A stretch of DNA of 14,436 bases from Rhodobacteraceae bacterium UBA2776 (GTDB taxonomy: Bacteria > Pseudomonadota > Alphaproteobacteria > Rhodobacterales > Rhodobacteraceae). The notes under the pieces were generated by a model that saw only the letters and a list, made by a program, of their open reading frames with translations, was not told the origin of the DNA and did no database searches. Positions 1 through 5,969 of the stretch are shown piece after piece. The first letter of the stretch is position 1. Every line of letters begins with the position of its first letter. Made by a program: the position numbers and the translations under genes. Location of the stretch: the NCBI GenBank assembly GCA_002352425.1, contig DEIK01000075.1, positions 16,130-30,565 of the forward strand. Reading direction: 5' to 3'.

Positions 1-2030
1 TGCAACGGATAGGTCTCGTTACCACCAAGCCGTTCAACAGGTTCCATCCACATCGGATGCGGACCGCAATCGTCATAGCCCATCTTTTCGATATTACGCG
101 AGAAGATCTCGATTTTACCGGTGGGTGTGCCCAGCGGTTCAAGCAGCGGATCATCACGATAGTCAGCATAACGCACGAACTGGGCAGCGCTGTCGGGGAC
201 GTCGAAGACAAGCACGCCGGCATCCCAGAAGTCGTCGAACTTGGGCACATCCACGCCTTTGGCCGGACCCTGTTTGGCGGCTTCTTCATAGAACCCCCTG
301 ATCCATTCCATTTCATCCTTGCCTTCGGTGAACGCATCGCCTGCGCCAAGCCGCGTGGCGATATCGGTAAAGATGTCGAAATCGGTGCGCGATTCAAACA
401 CCGGATCCACGATCTTTTTCATGCCAAGGATCGCCTTGAGCGAATAGTCCCCGATATGTTCGATATCGTTGCGCTCGTAAGACGTGGTGGCGGGCAGAAC
501 GATATCCGCGAACCGCGCGGTTGCGGTCCATTGGAAGTCCTGCACAACCACGGTTTCCAGCGTCTGCCAGGCCTCGATCATTTCGTTGCGGTTCTGGTGG
601 TGCGACAACGGGTTGCCACCGACCCAATAGACCATTTTGACTTCTGGATATTTTGCCCGCGTGCCGTTGAAATCAAATTCAGCGCCGGGATTATTCAGCA
701 TTTCGACAATCCGGCAGACCGGGATCGACGAGGCACCGGTTTCAGTTGCCCAAGACATGCCTTCCACAGCGGTTCCGCCATCCGACATACCCGAAAGTAT
801 GAACGAATTTGCCGAAAGCGATCCGCCATTGCCGTAGTGATAGCTTAGACCAAAACCGCCACCTGGCAATCCGATTTGACCCAGCATCGAGGCCAGCGTG
901 ACCAGCATCCAGTGCGATTGCTCGCCATGATGTTGACGCTGGATCGACCAGCCAGAGGTTAGCATCGTACGGTTACCGGCAAAGAGCTTGGCCAGTTCCC
1001 TGATCTGGTCAGCGGGCACTTCACAGATTTCCGCCGCCCATTCCGGTGTCTTCGCCACACCGTCGCTTTCGCCGGTCAGATAGGGCAGGAATTTCTCGAA
1101 GCCAGCAGTGTATTCATCAAGGAAATCCTGATCATGCAGGCCGTCGGTATAAAGCGCATGAGCTATGCCCAGCATCAGTGTCACGTCGGTATGCGGGCGG
1201 ATCGGGATCCACTCGGCGTCAAAGAACTTGGCAGTCTCGGTGCGGATCGGGTCGATCACGATCACCTTCTTGCCGGTTTTTTTGAATTCTTCCAAGTGGC
1301 CGTAGGTTTCATGATCCGGGACGGCATAACCGATCTGGTTGGTTTTGATCGGGTCAGCGGCCCAGATGACCAGCACATCGGTGGTTTCCACCACGACGGG
1401 CCAAGCGGTTTGCTGTTCATACACTTCCAGCGTGCCCATGACGTGGGGCATGATGATCTGGCTGGCACCGGCCGAATAATCGCCCGAGTCGTTCACGAAC
1501 TTGCCTTCCAGACCCACGTTCAGTGCGCGGCGCAGAAGGTTTTGACAATTGTGCAGTTTGCCCGGGCTTTGCCAGCCATAAGAACCGGCATAGACGCCAG
1601 CTGGGCCATGGGTGTCGCTGACACGTTTGAGTTCACCTGTGACCAGCGCAAGTGCGGTCTCCCAATCGACGCGGACAAACTCTCCGTTGCCACGTTCTTC
1701 GGGGCTGGCACCGGCGCCGTTTTCAAGAAAGGCTTTGCGCACCATCGGGTATTTGATGCGCGAGGGTGAATAGACGCTGTCCATCACGCCTTCAAGCATC
1801 GAAGTTGGGTGCGGGTCCTGATCCCAAGCGTTTATTTTGGTCCAGACACCATTTTCCACGGTCGCGCTAAATGCGCCCCAGTGGGATCCGGACAGAACCT
1901 TGCCCGCTTCAGCGGCCTGAGCCGCGCCTGCGCGCATCATTGCGGGCGCAAAGGCGCTGAAGGCACCCAAGGCTGTGGCACCCTTCAATAGGCTGCGCCG
2001 TGTGATGGTTTTGGTCGTATGAATGGACAT
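1..2030 (-). CDS. torA: TMAO/DMSO reductase catalytic subunit (molybdenum, periplasmic), 3' end outside window
   Basis: Terminal reductase of anaerobic TMAO/DMSO respiration, reducing the N- or S-oxide in the periplasm with a bis-MGD molybdenum cofactor. The reading frame is open from ATG (2028-2030) to base 1, giving 676 residues; family members are about 800 or more, so the C-terminal cofactor-binding part is missing here. A twin-arginine signal is visible (ITRRSLLKG, Arg11-Arg12), with likely cleavage after AQA near residue 39. The SYGWQSPG segment (150-157) aligns with the active-site Tyr/Trp loop of Rhodobacter DMSO reductase. GDYSAG (183-188) contains Ser186, the expected molybdenum ligand. 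Other family segments are PHVMGTLEVYEQQTAWP and WAADPIKTNQIGY. A strong GGAGGA ribosome site precedes the ATG. It is third in torC-torD-torA but separated from torD by 151 nt with its own candidate TorR sites. Tyr151 is DMSO-reductase-like, so the name dorA is equally possible. Confidence 0.95.
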   Translation of the reverse strand, partial: MSIHTTKTITRRSLLKGATALGAFSAFAPAMMRAGAAQAAEAGKVLSGSHWGAFSATVENGVWTKINAWDQDPHPTSMLEGVMDSVYSPSRIKYPMVRKAFLENGAGASPEERGNGEFVRVDWETALALVTGELKRVSDTHGPAGVYAGSYGWQSPGKLHNCQNLLRRALNVGLEGKFVNDSGDYSAGASQIIMPHVMGTLEVYEQQTAWPVVVETTDVLVIWAADPIKTNQIGYAVPDHETYGHLEEFKKTGKKVIVIDPIRTETAKFFDAEWIPIRPHTDVTLMLGIAHALYTDGLHDQDFLDEYTAGFEKFLPYLTGESDGVAKTPEWAAEICEVPADQIRELAKLFAGNRTMLTSGWSIQRQHHGEQSHWMLVTLASMLGQIGLPGGGFGLSYHYGNGGSLSANSFILSGMSDGGTAVEGMSWATETGASSIPVCRIVEMLNNPGAEFDFNGTRAKYPEVKMVYWVGGNPLSHHQNRNEMIEAWQTLETVVVQDFQWTATARFADIVLPATTSYERNDIEHIGDYSLKAILGMKKIVDPVFESRTDFDIFTDIATRLGAGDAFTEGKDEMEWIRGFYEEAAKQGPAKGVDVPKFDDFWDAGVLVFDVPDSAAQFVRYADYRDDPLLEPLGTPTGKIEIFSRNIEKMGYDDCGPHPMWMEPVERLGGNETYPL

Positions 2031-2059
2031 AGTATCCTCCAATGCTTCGTGGAACATGT

Positions 2060-2085
2060 GCGAACGCACAAAGGCGTGCATTCGC
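2060..2085 (-). promoter_or_regulatory. Stem-loop in the torA leader
   Basis: On the torA-coding strand, two 10-nt arms (2076-2085 and 2060-2069) pair with nine Watson-Crick pairs and one G-U pair around a 6-nt loop. It lies between the candidate TorR sites and the GGAGGA ribosome site of torA, starting about 30 nt upstream of the ATG. No U-run follows on the coding strand, so it does not look like a terminator. It may stabilise or modulate the torA mRNA. The function is inferred. Confidence 0.45.
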
Positions 2086-2143
2086 CGCTATCATGTGTGT
2101 TTCAAACCGATGTGAATGGGGTTTGGGGAAAACTTTAACCGCG

Positions 2144-2171
2144 TGTAATGTTGTGTAAACAAACGGTAAAC
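2144..2171 (-). promoter_or_regulatory. Candidate TorR/DorR box array upstream of torA
   Basis: Three direct repeats with a GTAA(A/T) core start at 2145, 2155 and 2166 on the plus strand, spaced 10 and 11 bp. On the torA strand the two best copies read GTTTAC. The spacing and core match the array upstream of torC at 4065, 4075 and 4086. Tandem sites one helical turn apart are typical for OmpR-family regulators such as TorR. The array sits about 115 nt upstream of the torA ATG, inside the torD-torA gap, suggesting a torA-specific promoter. Confidence 0.55.
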
Positions 2172-2181
2172 GACCCCATCC

Positions 2182-2817
2182 TCATACAGATTCACGGCAC
2201 AGATCAGCCGGGTTGACAGTGTCTTGCACCAAAGCCTGCGCGGCGTTGGCAAAGATGCGAATTGGGTTATCACCCGAAAGGGGGGCGCATCTTTGGGTGA
2301 ACTCCGGCAGCCAGGTCAGAACTTGCTGGTCCAGAAACGCCGCCGACGAGATTGGCACGTGTTGACCCTGCTCCTCACGCTCAATCAACTCTGCTGCCAC
2401 GTGAAGCTGCACCACGAGATGGTCCGGGGGTTCATTCATCCCGTCGAGCGGTTGCATCTGCATTTCATTCAAAAGCACGATCATGTCGCGGGTGGGCTGT
2501 TGGAACAGCAACCCGTTTTCGCTAAGATAGACCGACGCATAAGGCAAAGTCGCGCGCGGCCCACCCATGTCGAACGCTCCGGTAAACGCGCTGGCGATTT
2601 TGACTTGCAAATCCTCGATTGCATCCGCATCAGCCGTCGCGTCTTTTAACCAGCCCGCAAGAGGTGCCAACGCAGGATAAAGTTGCAGACCTGTAAGAAA
2701 CTGTTGACCTTCAACCGAGTGGTAACTTTCCAGCGTTGTCAGGTTTGGCGGGCACAAGAAAAACTGTGCCAACCAGCGATATGCAACAGCGCGTGGTATC
2801 ATATGAGGCTTACTCAT
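2182..2817 (-). CDS. torD: TorD-family molybdoenzyme chaperone
   Basis: Cytoplasmic chaperone of 211 residues that binds apo-TorA, protects its Tat signal and helps molybdenum cofactor insertion before export. The sequence shows the TorD/DmsD-family landmarks: an all-helical composition, LPYASVYL (91-98) followed by LLFQQPTRDM, and EPPDHL (129-134), the family's conserved E-P-x-D-H motif. Length is normal for the family. The ATG at 2815-2817 overlaps the torC stop (2810-2812) by 8 nt and has no good ribosome site of its own, so translation is probably coupled to torC. The order torC-torD-torA is that of the Rhodobacter dor operon. A later start at Met6 is possible. Confidence 0.93.
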   Translation of the reverse strand: MSKPHMIPRAVAYRWLAQFFLCPPNLTTLESYHSVEGQQFLTGLQLYPALAPLAGWLKDATADADAIEDLQVKIASAFTGAFDMGGPRATLPYASVYLSENGLLFQQPTRDMIVLLNEMQMQPLDGMNEPPDHLVVQLHVAAELIEREEQGQHVPISSAAFLDQQVLTWLPEFTQRCAPLSGDNPIRIFANAAQALVQDTVNPADLCRESV

Positions 2818-3985
2818 GATGCGCCCCGCCTGTGTCTTTCGCGTTCAGTTGCAGGTATTTCTGCAAGATGCGGTACTCTTCCTTATCCAGCGTGATGTAA
2901 CGCTTCATTGCTTTCAGCGTGCCAATCCATTGGTTTGCCAGAGAATGTCCGGGGGCTGGTTTCGAATGACAGATGCCACAACTGGCCGCGTACATCTCCG
3001 ATGTGTATTCCCAAAGCGGCTCAACATCCGAGGCAAGCACCTCAGGTGCCACCCACGCTGTTAGGCTAACCTTGTGCCATACCAGATCGGTGTCGGTGTC
3101 GGTTTCTGCCCCATGCACTTTGACCAGGTCGATGGCGGATTTCTTGACGGTTGCCTCAAATATCCTTTGGCCCCGCAAAGCGTAAATAACTTGACCCACG
3201 CCATCCTGTTGCCAGCCTTCAAGCGTAACATTAAGCATGCCTTTGGCACGGTCCTTCACCTTCAGATGGGTGGCTGCCAGTACCTGACCGATGGCGTTTT
3301 CACCTGATGCTGCGTCAGCAGCGGAACCATACAGGGGTATGGTTTTAAGTGGATATACATCGTCGCCATTCACGCCTCTTGCGGCCACCTCCATCAGGTC
3401 CTCAAACTTTCTGCGATACCCCTGCGACAAGTCGGGCAGCTTGTGTGCAATACCCTTGTGGCAATCGATACAGGTATCACCACGCTCAAATCCTGCCTGC
3501 ATCAGCTCTGACGCTTCCGGACTCTGAAGTTTGAAATCCATATGCTCGACCGCATGACAGTTACGACATTCGAGCGAGTCGTTGGCCTTCATCGTGGCCC
3601 AAACGCTTTGCGCCATTTCGGCACGATGCGCTTCAAACTTCTCAGGTGTGTCGATCACCCCGGTGAAAAAGTGGCCATACAGCTCTTGCGAGGCCTGGAT
3701 TTTTCGGATTACTTTGGGCACCCATTTCTTAGGCACGTGACAATCCGAACAAATCGCACCAACGCCAGAAGCGTTCTTGAAGTGTGGCGATGTTACATAT
3801 TCCTTATACACATTGTCACGCATCTCGTGGCACGAGATGCAGAACTCCATCTCGTTGGTGGCCTCCATCACGGTGTTAAAGCCACCCCAGAAGATGATTC
3901 CGGCGATGAATCCGCCAATCATCAGAACCCCAAGGGACAATGCGCCAGCAGGTCCCCAGAATTTCTTCCATATTCGTTTGATCAT
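2810..3985 (-). CDS. torC: Pentaheme c-type cytochrome TorC (NapC/NirT family)
   Basis: Membrane-anchored quinol-oxidising cytochrome that passes electrons to periplasmic TorA. The 391-residue protein has one N-terminal membrane anchor (about residues 13-34), then four CxxCH heme sites in a NapC/NirT-like domain (Cys49 CISCH, Cys79 CSDCH, Cys140 CRNCH, Cys172 CIDCH). A C-terminal domain carries the fifth site, CGICH at 336-340, the hallmark separating TorC/DorC from tetraheme NapC. Length agrees with the family. The ATG at 3983-3985 is preceded by GAGGTG about 7 nt upstream. It is the first gene of the minus-strand tor unit and divergent from torR across a 121-bp intergenic region holding candidate TorR boxes. 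In E. coli the TorC C-terminal domain also signals to TorS; no TorS is encoded nearby. Confidence 0.95.
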   Translation of the reverse strand: MIKRIWKKFWGPAGALSLGVLMIGGFIAGIIFWGGFNTVMEATNEMEFCISCHEMRDNVYKEYVTSPHFKNASGVGAICSDCHVPKKWVPKVIRKIQASQELYGHFFTGVIDTPEKFEAHRAEMAQSVWATMKANDSLECRNCHAVEHMDFKLQSPEASELMQAGFERGDTCIDCHKGIAHKLPDLSQGYRRKFEDLMEVAARGVNGDDVYPLKTIPLYGSAADAASGENAIGQVLAATHLKVKDRAKGMLNVTLEGWQQDGVGQVIYALRGQRIFEATVKKSAIDLVKVHGAETDTDTDLVWHKVSLTAWVAPEVLASDVEPLWEYTSEMYAASCGICHSKPAPGHSLANQWIGTLKAMKRYITLDKEEYRILQKYLQLNAKDTGGAHHE

Positions 3986-4030
3986 CTTTACACCTCATAC
4001 CTTCGTCTTGATTTGGTCTTAGACGGCGTT

Positions 4031-4091
4031 TGTAAACGGCTTACATTTGGGCTTTGAACCGTTGGTAAAAACATGTAAACGTTATGTAAAT
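4031..4091. promoter_or_regulatory. Candidate TorR/DorR box array in the torC-torR divergent promoter region
   Basis: GTAAA cores start at 4032, 4065, 4075 and 4086 on the plus strand. The last three are spaced 10 and 11 bp, the same spacing as the array upstream of torA. The 4031 copy forms a small inverted repeat, TGTAA-N5-TTACA (4031-4045). The array lies 46-106 nt upstream of the torC ATG and reaches close to the torR start, so it could both activate torC and autoregulate torR. The match to TorR is inferred from position, spacing and the adjacent regulator gene. Confidence 0.6.
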
Positions 4092-4106
4092 GACGGAGAA
4101 ATACGT

Positions 4107-4826
4107 ATGAAACTGGCAAAACAGATACTGGTCGTCGAAGATGATCCGACCAGCCTTGAAGCGGTTGCCGGTTACTTCGAAGTCGAAGGCTATCGCGTGG
4201 TCCGCGCGCGCGACGCAGAAGAGATGGAGCGCGAACTAAAGCGCCATGTGATTGACCTTGTGGTACTGGATATCCGATTGCCGGGCAAAGATGGCCTGAC
4301 CCTGTTGCGAGAGTTGCGTGCCCATTCGGACGTGCCTGTGATAGTCGTGAGCGCGCGCACCGAAGATGTCGATCACATCGTAGCACTTGAAATCGGTGCT
4401 GATGATTATCTGGACAAACCAATTAACCTGCGCGAGCTTCTGGTGCGCACTAAGAACATCCTGCGACGCATTGCCGTGCCGACGATGCCCAATCAGCAGG
4501 AGATCGAAGTTGAGGAATTCAATGGATGGGTGCTGGACCGGGCCGCGCGTTCTTTGACAACATCGACAGGAGATGATGTTCACTTGACCCGAGGCGAATT
4601 TGACCTTCTTAGCTTCATGGCACAACGCCCAGGGCGGGTGTTGCAGCGTGATCAGCTACTGGACTGTTTGGCAGGGCGGGAATGGCAACCCTTTGACCGT
4701 ACAATCGACGTTTTGATTGGAAGGTTGCGCAACAAAATTGAACCCGATCCAAAATCTCCGACGATTATTATTACAGCTCACGGCGTTGGTTACGTTTTCA
4801 TGGGAAAAGCCAATGTCACACCTTAA
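4107..4826 (+). CDS. torR: OmpR-family response regulator TorR/DorR
   Basis: DNA-binding response regulator (239 aa) expected to switch on torCDA when TMAO or DMSO is present. The receiver domain (about 1-120) has the acidic pair Glu11/Asp12-Asp13, phospho-acceptor Asp55 in VVLDIRLPG, Ser82 and Lys104 in DKP. A winged-helix domain (about 145-235) follows, with the typical LTRGEFDLL start and HGVGYVF end. ATG 4107 is chosen because CGGAGAA lies 6 nt upstream and the first residues (MKLAKQILVVEDD) are the normal receiver start. The frame is open back to a TTG at 4047, but that extension runs through the repeat array. It is divergent from torC. The partner histidine kinase TorS/DorS is not in the window. 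The TorR assignment rests on context as well as sequence. Confidence 0.88.
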   Translation: MKLAKQILVVEDDPTSLEAVAGYFEVEGYRVVRARDAEEMERELKRHVIDLVVLDIRLPGKDGLTLLRELRAHSDVPVIVVSARTEDVDHIVALEIGADDYLDKPINLRELLVRTKNILRRIAVPTMPNQQEIEVEEFNGWVLDRAARSLTTSTGDDVHLTRGEFDLLSFMAQRPGRVLQRDQLLDCLAGREWQPFDRTIDVLIGRLRNKIEPDPKSPTIIITAHGVGYVFMGKANVTP

Positions 4827-4827
4827 G

Positions 4828-4887
4828 GTCGGAATGTGAATGGATTGTCGGGACACGGCCTATGGTTTTAGGCGTATTAGTTCCGAC
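4828..4887. repeat. Distant 7-bp inverted repeat after torR
   Basis: GTCGGAA (4828-4834) and TTCCGAC (4881-4887) are perfect inverted arms separated by 46 nt, beginning 2 nt after the torR stop. It could be a weak structural element ending the torR transcript or a scar, but the loop is long and no T-run follows. The surrounding 4827-5000 stretch shows no gene I can recognise. Confidence 0.2.
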
Positions 4888-5000
4888 TTCATCTGATACC
4901 GTCAGGCCGGAGCAAGTATTTGGCACGAAACCGTTGGCCAAAATGCTGCCACCGATTTTTCCCTGTTCGTCGTCACTAATTCTCGGGGGAGGTTTTGGTC

Positions 5001-5189
5001 GCGTGTAACACCATTGATCGCGCCAACGCCGTTGGTGCAGTCGCCCCCCAGAACCAAAAAGGGCTCGCCGGTTTCCACGGCGGAAGCGACGGCCTCCATC
5101 ACGTTCTTGGCGTTCTCAACCACTTTATCAACAATGCGCGCGCGTGGGTTGGACGGGTCCCCTGTTTCGCCTCTGGTTTTATAATCCAC
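5001..5189 (-). pseudogene. Arginase/agmatinase (ureohydrolase) family fragment
   Basis: A stretch of about 60 residues on the minus strand reads like the N-terminal third of a ureohydrolase-family protein. A charged helix (DKVVENAKNVMEAVASAV) leads into EPFLVLGGDCTNGVGAINGV, where GGDCT takes the place of the family's first metal-binding motif (GGDHS, or GGDC in a subgroup). Intact members are about 300 residues with further DxHxD and DxDxxDP metal motifs, none of which follow. After about 5001 the frame runs into unrelated sequence. The fragment abuts another remnant at 5189, so it is a decayed piece and not a gene. Ureohydrolases release urea, which may or may not be related to the urea transporter downstream. 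Confidence 0.6.
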
Positions 5190-5431
5190 ACAGCTTCTTT
5201 GACGGCACTTAGGGATTGTTGTGTACGTTCCTTTTGAGGGTTGCCGAACAGTTCAGCAGGCGGGCCCTGTTCTTCGATTTAACCGTCATAAAAGAAACAA
5301 ACCCGATCCGAAATGTCACGGGCAAAGCCCATTTGGTGCGTGACCATCAGCATGGTCAAATTATGTTCGGAGACCAGTTTTCGGATGACGTTTGTAACCT
5401 CGACAATCACCTCCGGATCAAGCGCGGAGGG
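5189..5431 (-). pseudogene. Amino-acid ABC transporter ATPase, C-terminal remnant with in-frame stop
   Basis: Minus-strand translation gives SALDPE, then a D-loop/H-loop region with MLMVTHQMGFARDISDRV. This is the typical C-terminal third of a polar amino-acid (GlnQ/HisP/AapP-type) ATPase. An in-frame TAA at 5279-5281 follows FYDG. Beyond the stop the same frame continues with IEEQGPPAELFGNPQKERT, the family's usual ending, so a single nonsense change split it. Walker A, the LSGGQ signature and most of Walker B are missing upstream, where the sequence switches to a methyltransferase remnant on the other strand. The right boundary near 5189 abuts the ureohydrolase fragment. It is clearly non-functional. 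Confidence 0.78.
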
Positions 5432-5443
5432 GCCTTTTGATGA

Positions 5444-5575
5444 CGCGCCCTGCCTGCTGACCCTGCCCTTTCCCCAAAACAAGACGAGGCCATCCTGAAC
5501 GAGGTGGGTTTTTGCGATACTCAATTGTTCTATGCCGGTTTCACCTTCAAAGGCTGGGCGACCTACGCCGCTTAA
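5444..5575 (+). pseudogene. SAM-dependent methyltransferase, C-terminal remnant
   Basis: A short plus-strand frame ending at TAA 5573-5575 reads LSPKQDEAILNEVGF followed by TQLFYAGFTFKGWATYAA. This resembles the last strand-helix region of class I SAM-dependent methyltransferases, where an SPEQ-EAILREAGF helix precedes an LFYAGFTFRGW hairpin. Two in-frame stops (5438-5443) lie just upstream, and the SAM-binding GxGxG part is absent. Only about 40 residues remain, fused at 5431-5444 to the oppositely oriented ABC ATPase remnant. The specific methyltransferase cannot be named. Confidence 0.55.
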
Positions 5576-5589
5576 CAAATGCCCTGCGC

Positions 5590-5607
5590 ATGTTGGGTTC
5601 GCAACAT
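5590..5607. promoter_or_regulatory. Inverted repeat ATGTTG-N6-CAACAT
   Basis: Perfect 6-bp arms around a 6-bp spacer, 363 nt upstream of urtA. The half-site ATGTTG/CAACAT recurs in the palindrome at 5886-5902, so the two may bind the same regulator. It lies just past the methyltransferase remnant. No regulator is identified. Confidence 0.3.
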
Positions 5608-5885
5608 CACGGCAAAGCAGGCGGATCAAACCGGTTACCAACTGCCGGAAAGTTTTCTGTCTTCAGATCAACCCGCATTCAAATTTGCCTACTTATTGTG
5701 CGCACGCGCCTGCGTTTGTTTATTTTATATGCAAATCGGCTTTTCCCTCAAAAAAGGCGGATCGAAATCTGTCAATTTTGCTGCGACGCGGAAACAGTCC
5801 ATTTACCGAACCGAGTGCTCTGTTTGCCCGAGGAAGGTGTGTGACGACCGGACGAATTGAAGCCCGACCCGACCGCCACACGGAT

Positions 5886-5902
5886 TGCAACAACATGTTG
5901 CA
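5886..5902. promoter_or_regulatory. 17-bp palindrome upstream of urtA
   Basis: TGCAACA-ACA-TGTTGCA is a perfect inverted repeat with 7-bp arms, and it also contains the 10-bp palindrome CAACATGTTG (5891-5900). It is centred about 76 nt upstream of the urtA ATG, a usual position for an operator or activator site. It does not match the NtrC consensus I know (GCAC-N5-7-GTGC), although nitrogen control would be expected for a urea transporter. Confidence 0.45.
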
Positions 5903-5918
5903 GGATTGACGTAAGTGG

Positions 5919-5938
5919 CCTTGCCCCTCTGCGCAAGG
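5919..5938 (+). promoter_or_regulatory. Small hairpin in the urtA leader
   Basis: CCTTGC (5919-5924) and GCAAGG (5933-5938) form a 6-bp stem around an 8-nt loop, about 20 nt before the urtA ribosome site GAGGAG (5958-5963). No T-run follows, so it is not a standard terminator. It may stabilise the leader. This is a weak call. Confidence 0.25.
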
Positions 5939-5969
5939 TTTTCCGTTTGGATCCTGCGAGGAGAACAAG

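Larger units (their letters stand above)
5576..5957. other. Non-coding stretch between remnants and urtA
   Basis: About 380 bases with no convincing gene: short frames on both strands show no family resemblance and no ribosome sites. The stretch holds two palindromes (5590-5607 and 5886-5902), a GTGCGCAC palindrome (5698-5705), an AT-rich run near 5717-5732 and a small hairpin (5919-5938). It probably contains the urtA promoter and operators. I could not assign a clear -35/-10 pair or a sigma-54 site. Confidence 0.5.

Noticed and set aside
57..1769. Long plus-strand open frames (263 aa at 57-848, 211 aa at 1134-1769)
   Set aside because: They lie antisense to torA, whose minus-strand frame is open throughout and matches the reductase family; the plus-strand translations match nothing and have no ribosome sites.
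2224..2649. Plus-strand 141-aa open frame
   Set aside because: Antisense shadow of torD, which shows clear TorD motifs.
3542..4057. Plus-strand 171-aa open frame running into the tor intergenic region
   Set aside because: Mostly antisense to torC with its heme motifs; no family resemblance.
3988..4625. Minus-strand open frames opposite torR
   Set aside because: Shadows of torR; odd composition and no motifs.
5906..5934. TTGACG at 5906 as the -35 of the urtA promoter
   Set aside because: No plausible -10 at 16-18 bp spacing; sigma-54 GG-N10-GC spacing is also not met near 5917.
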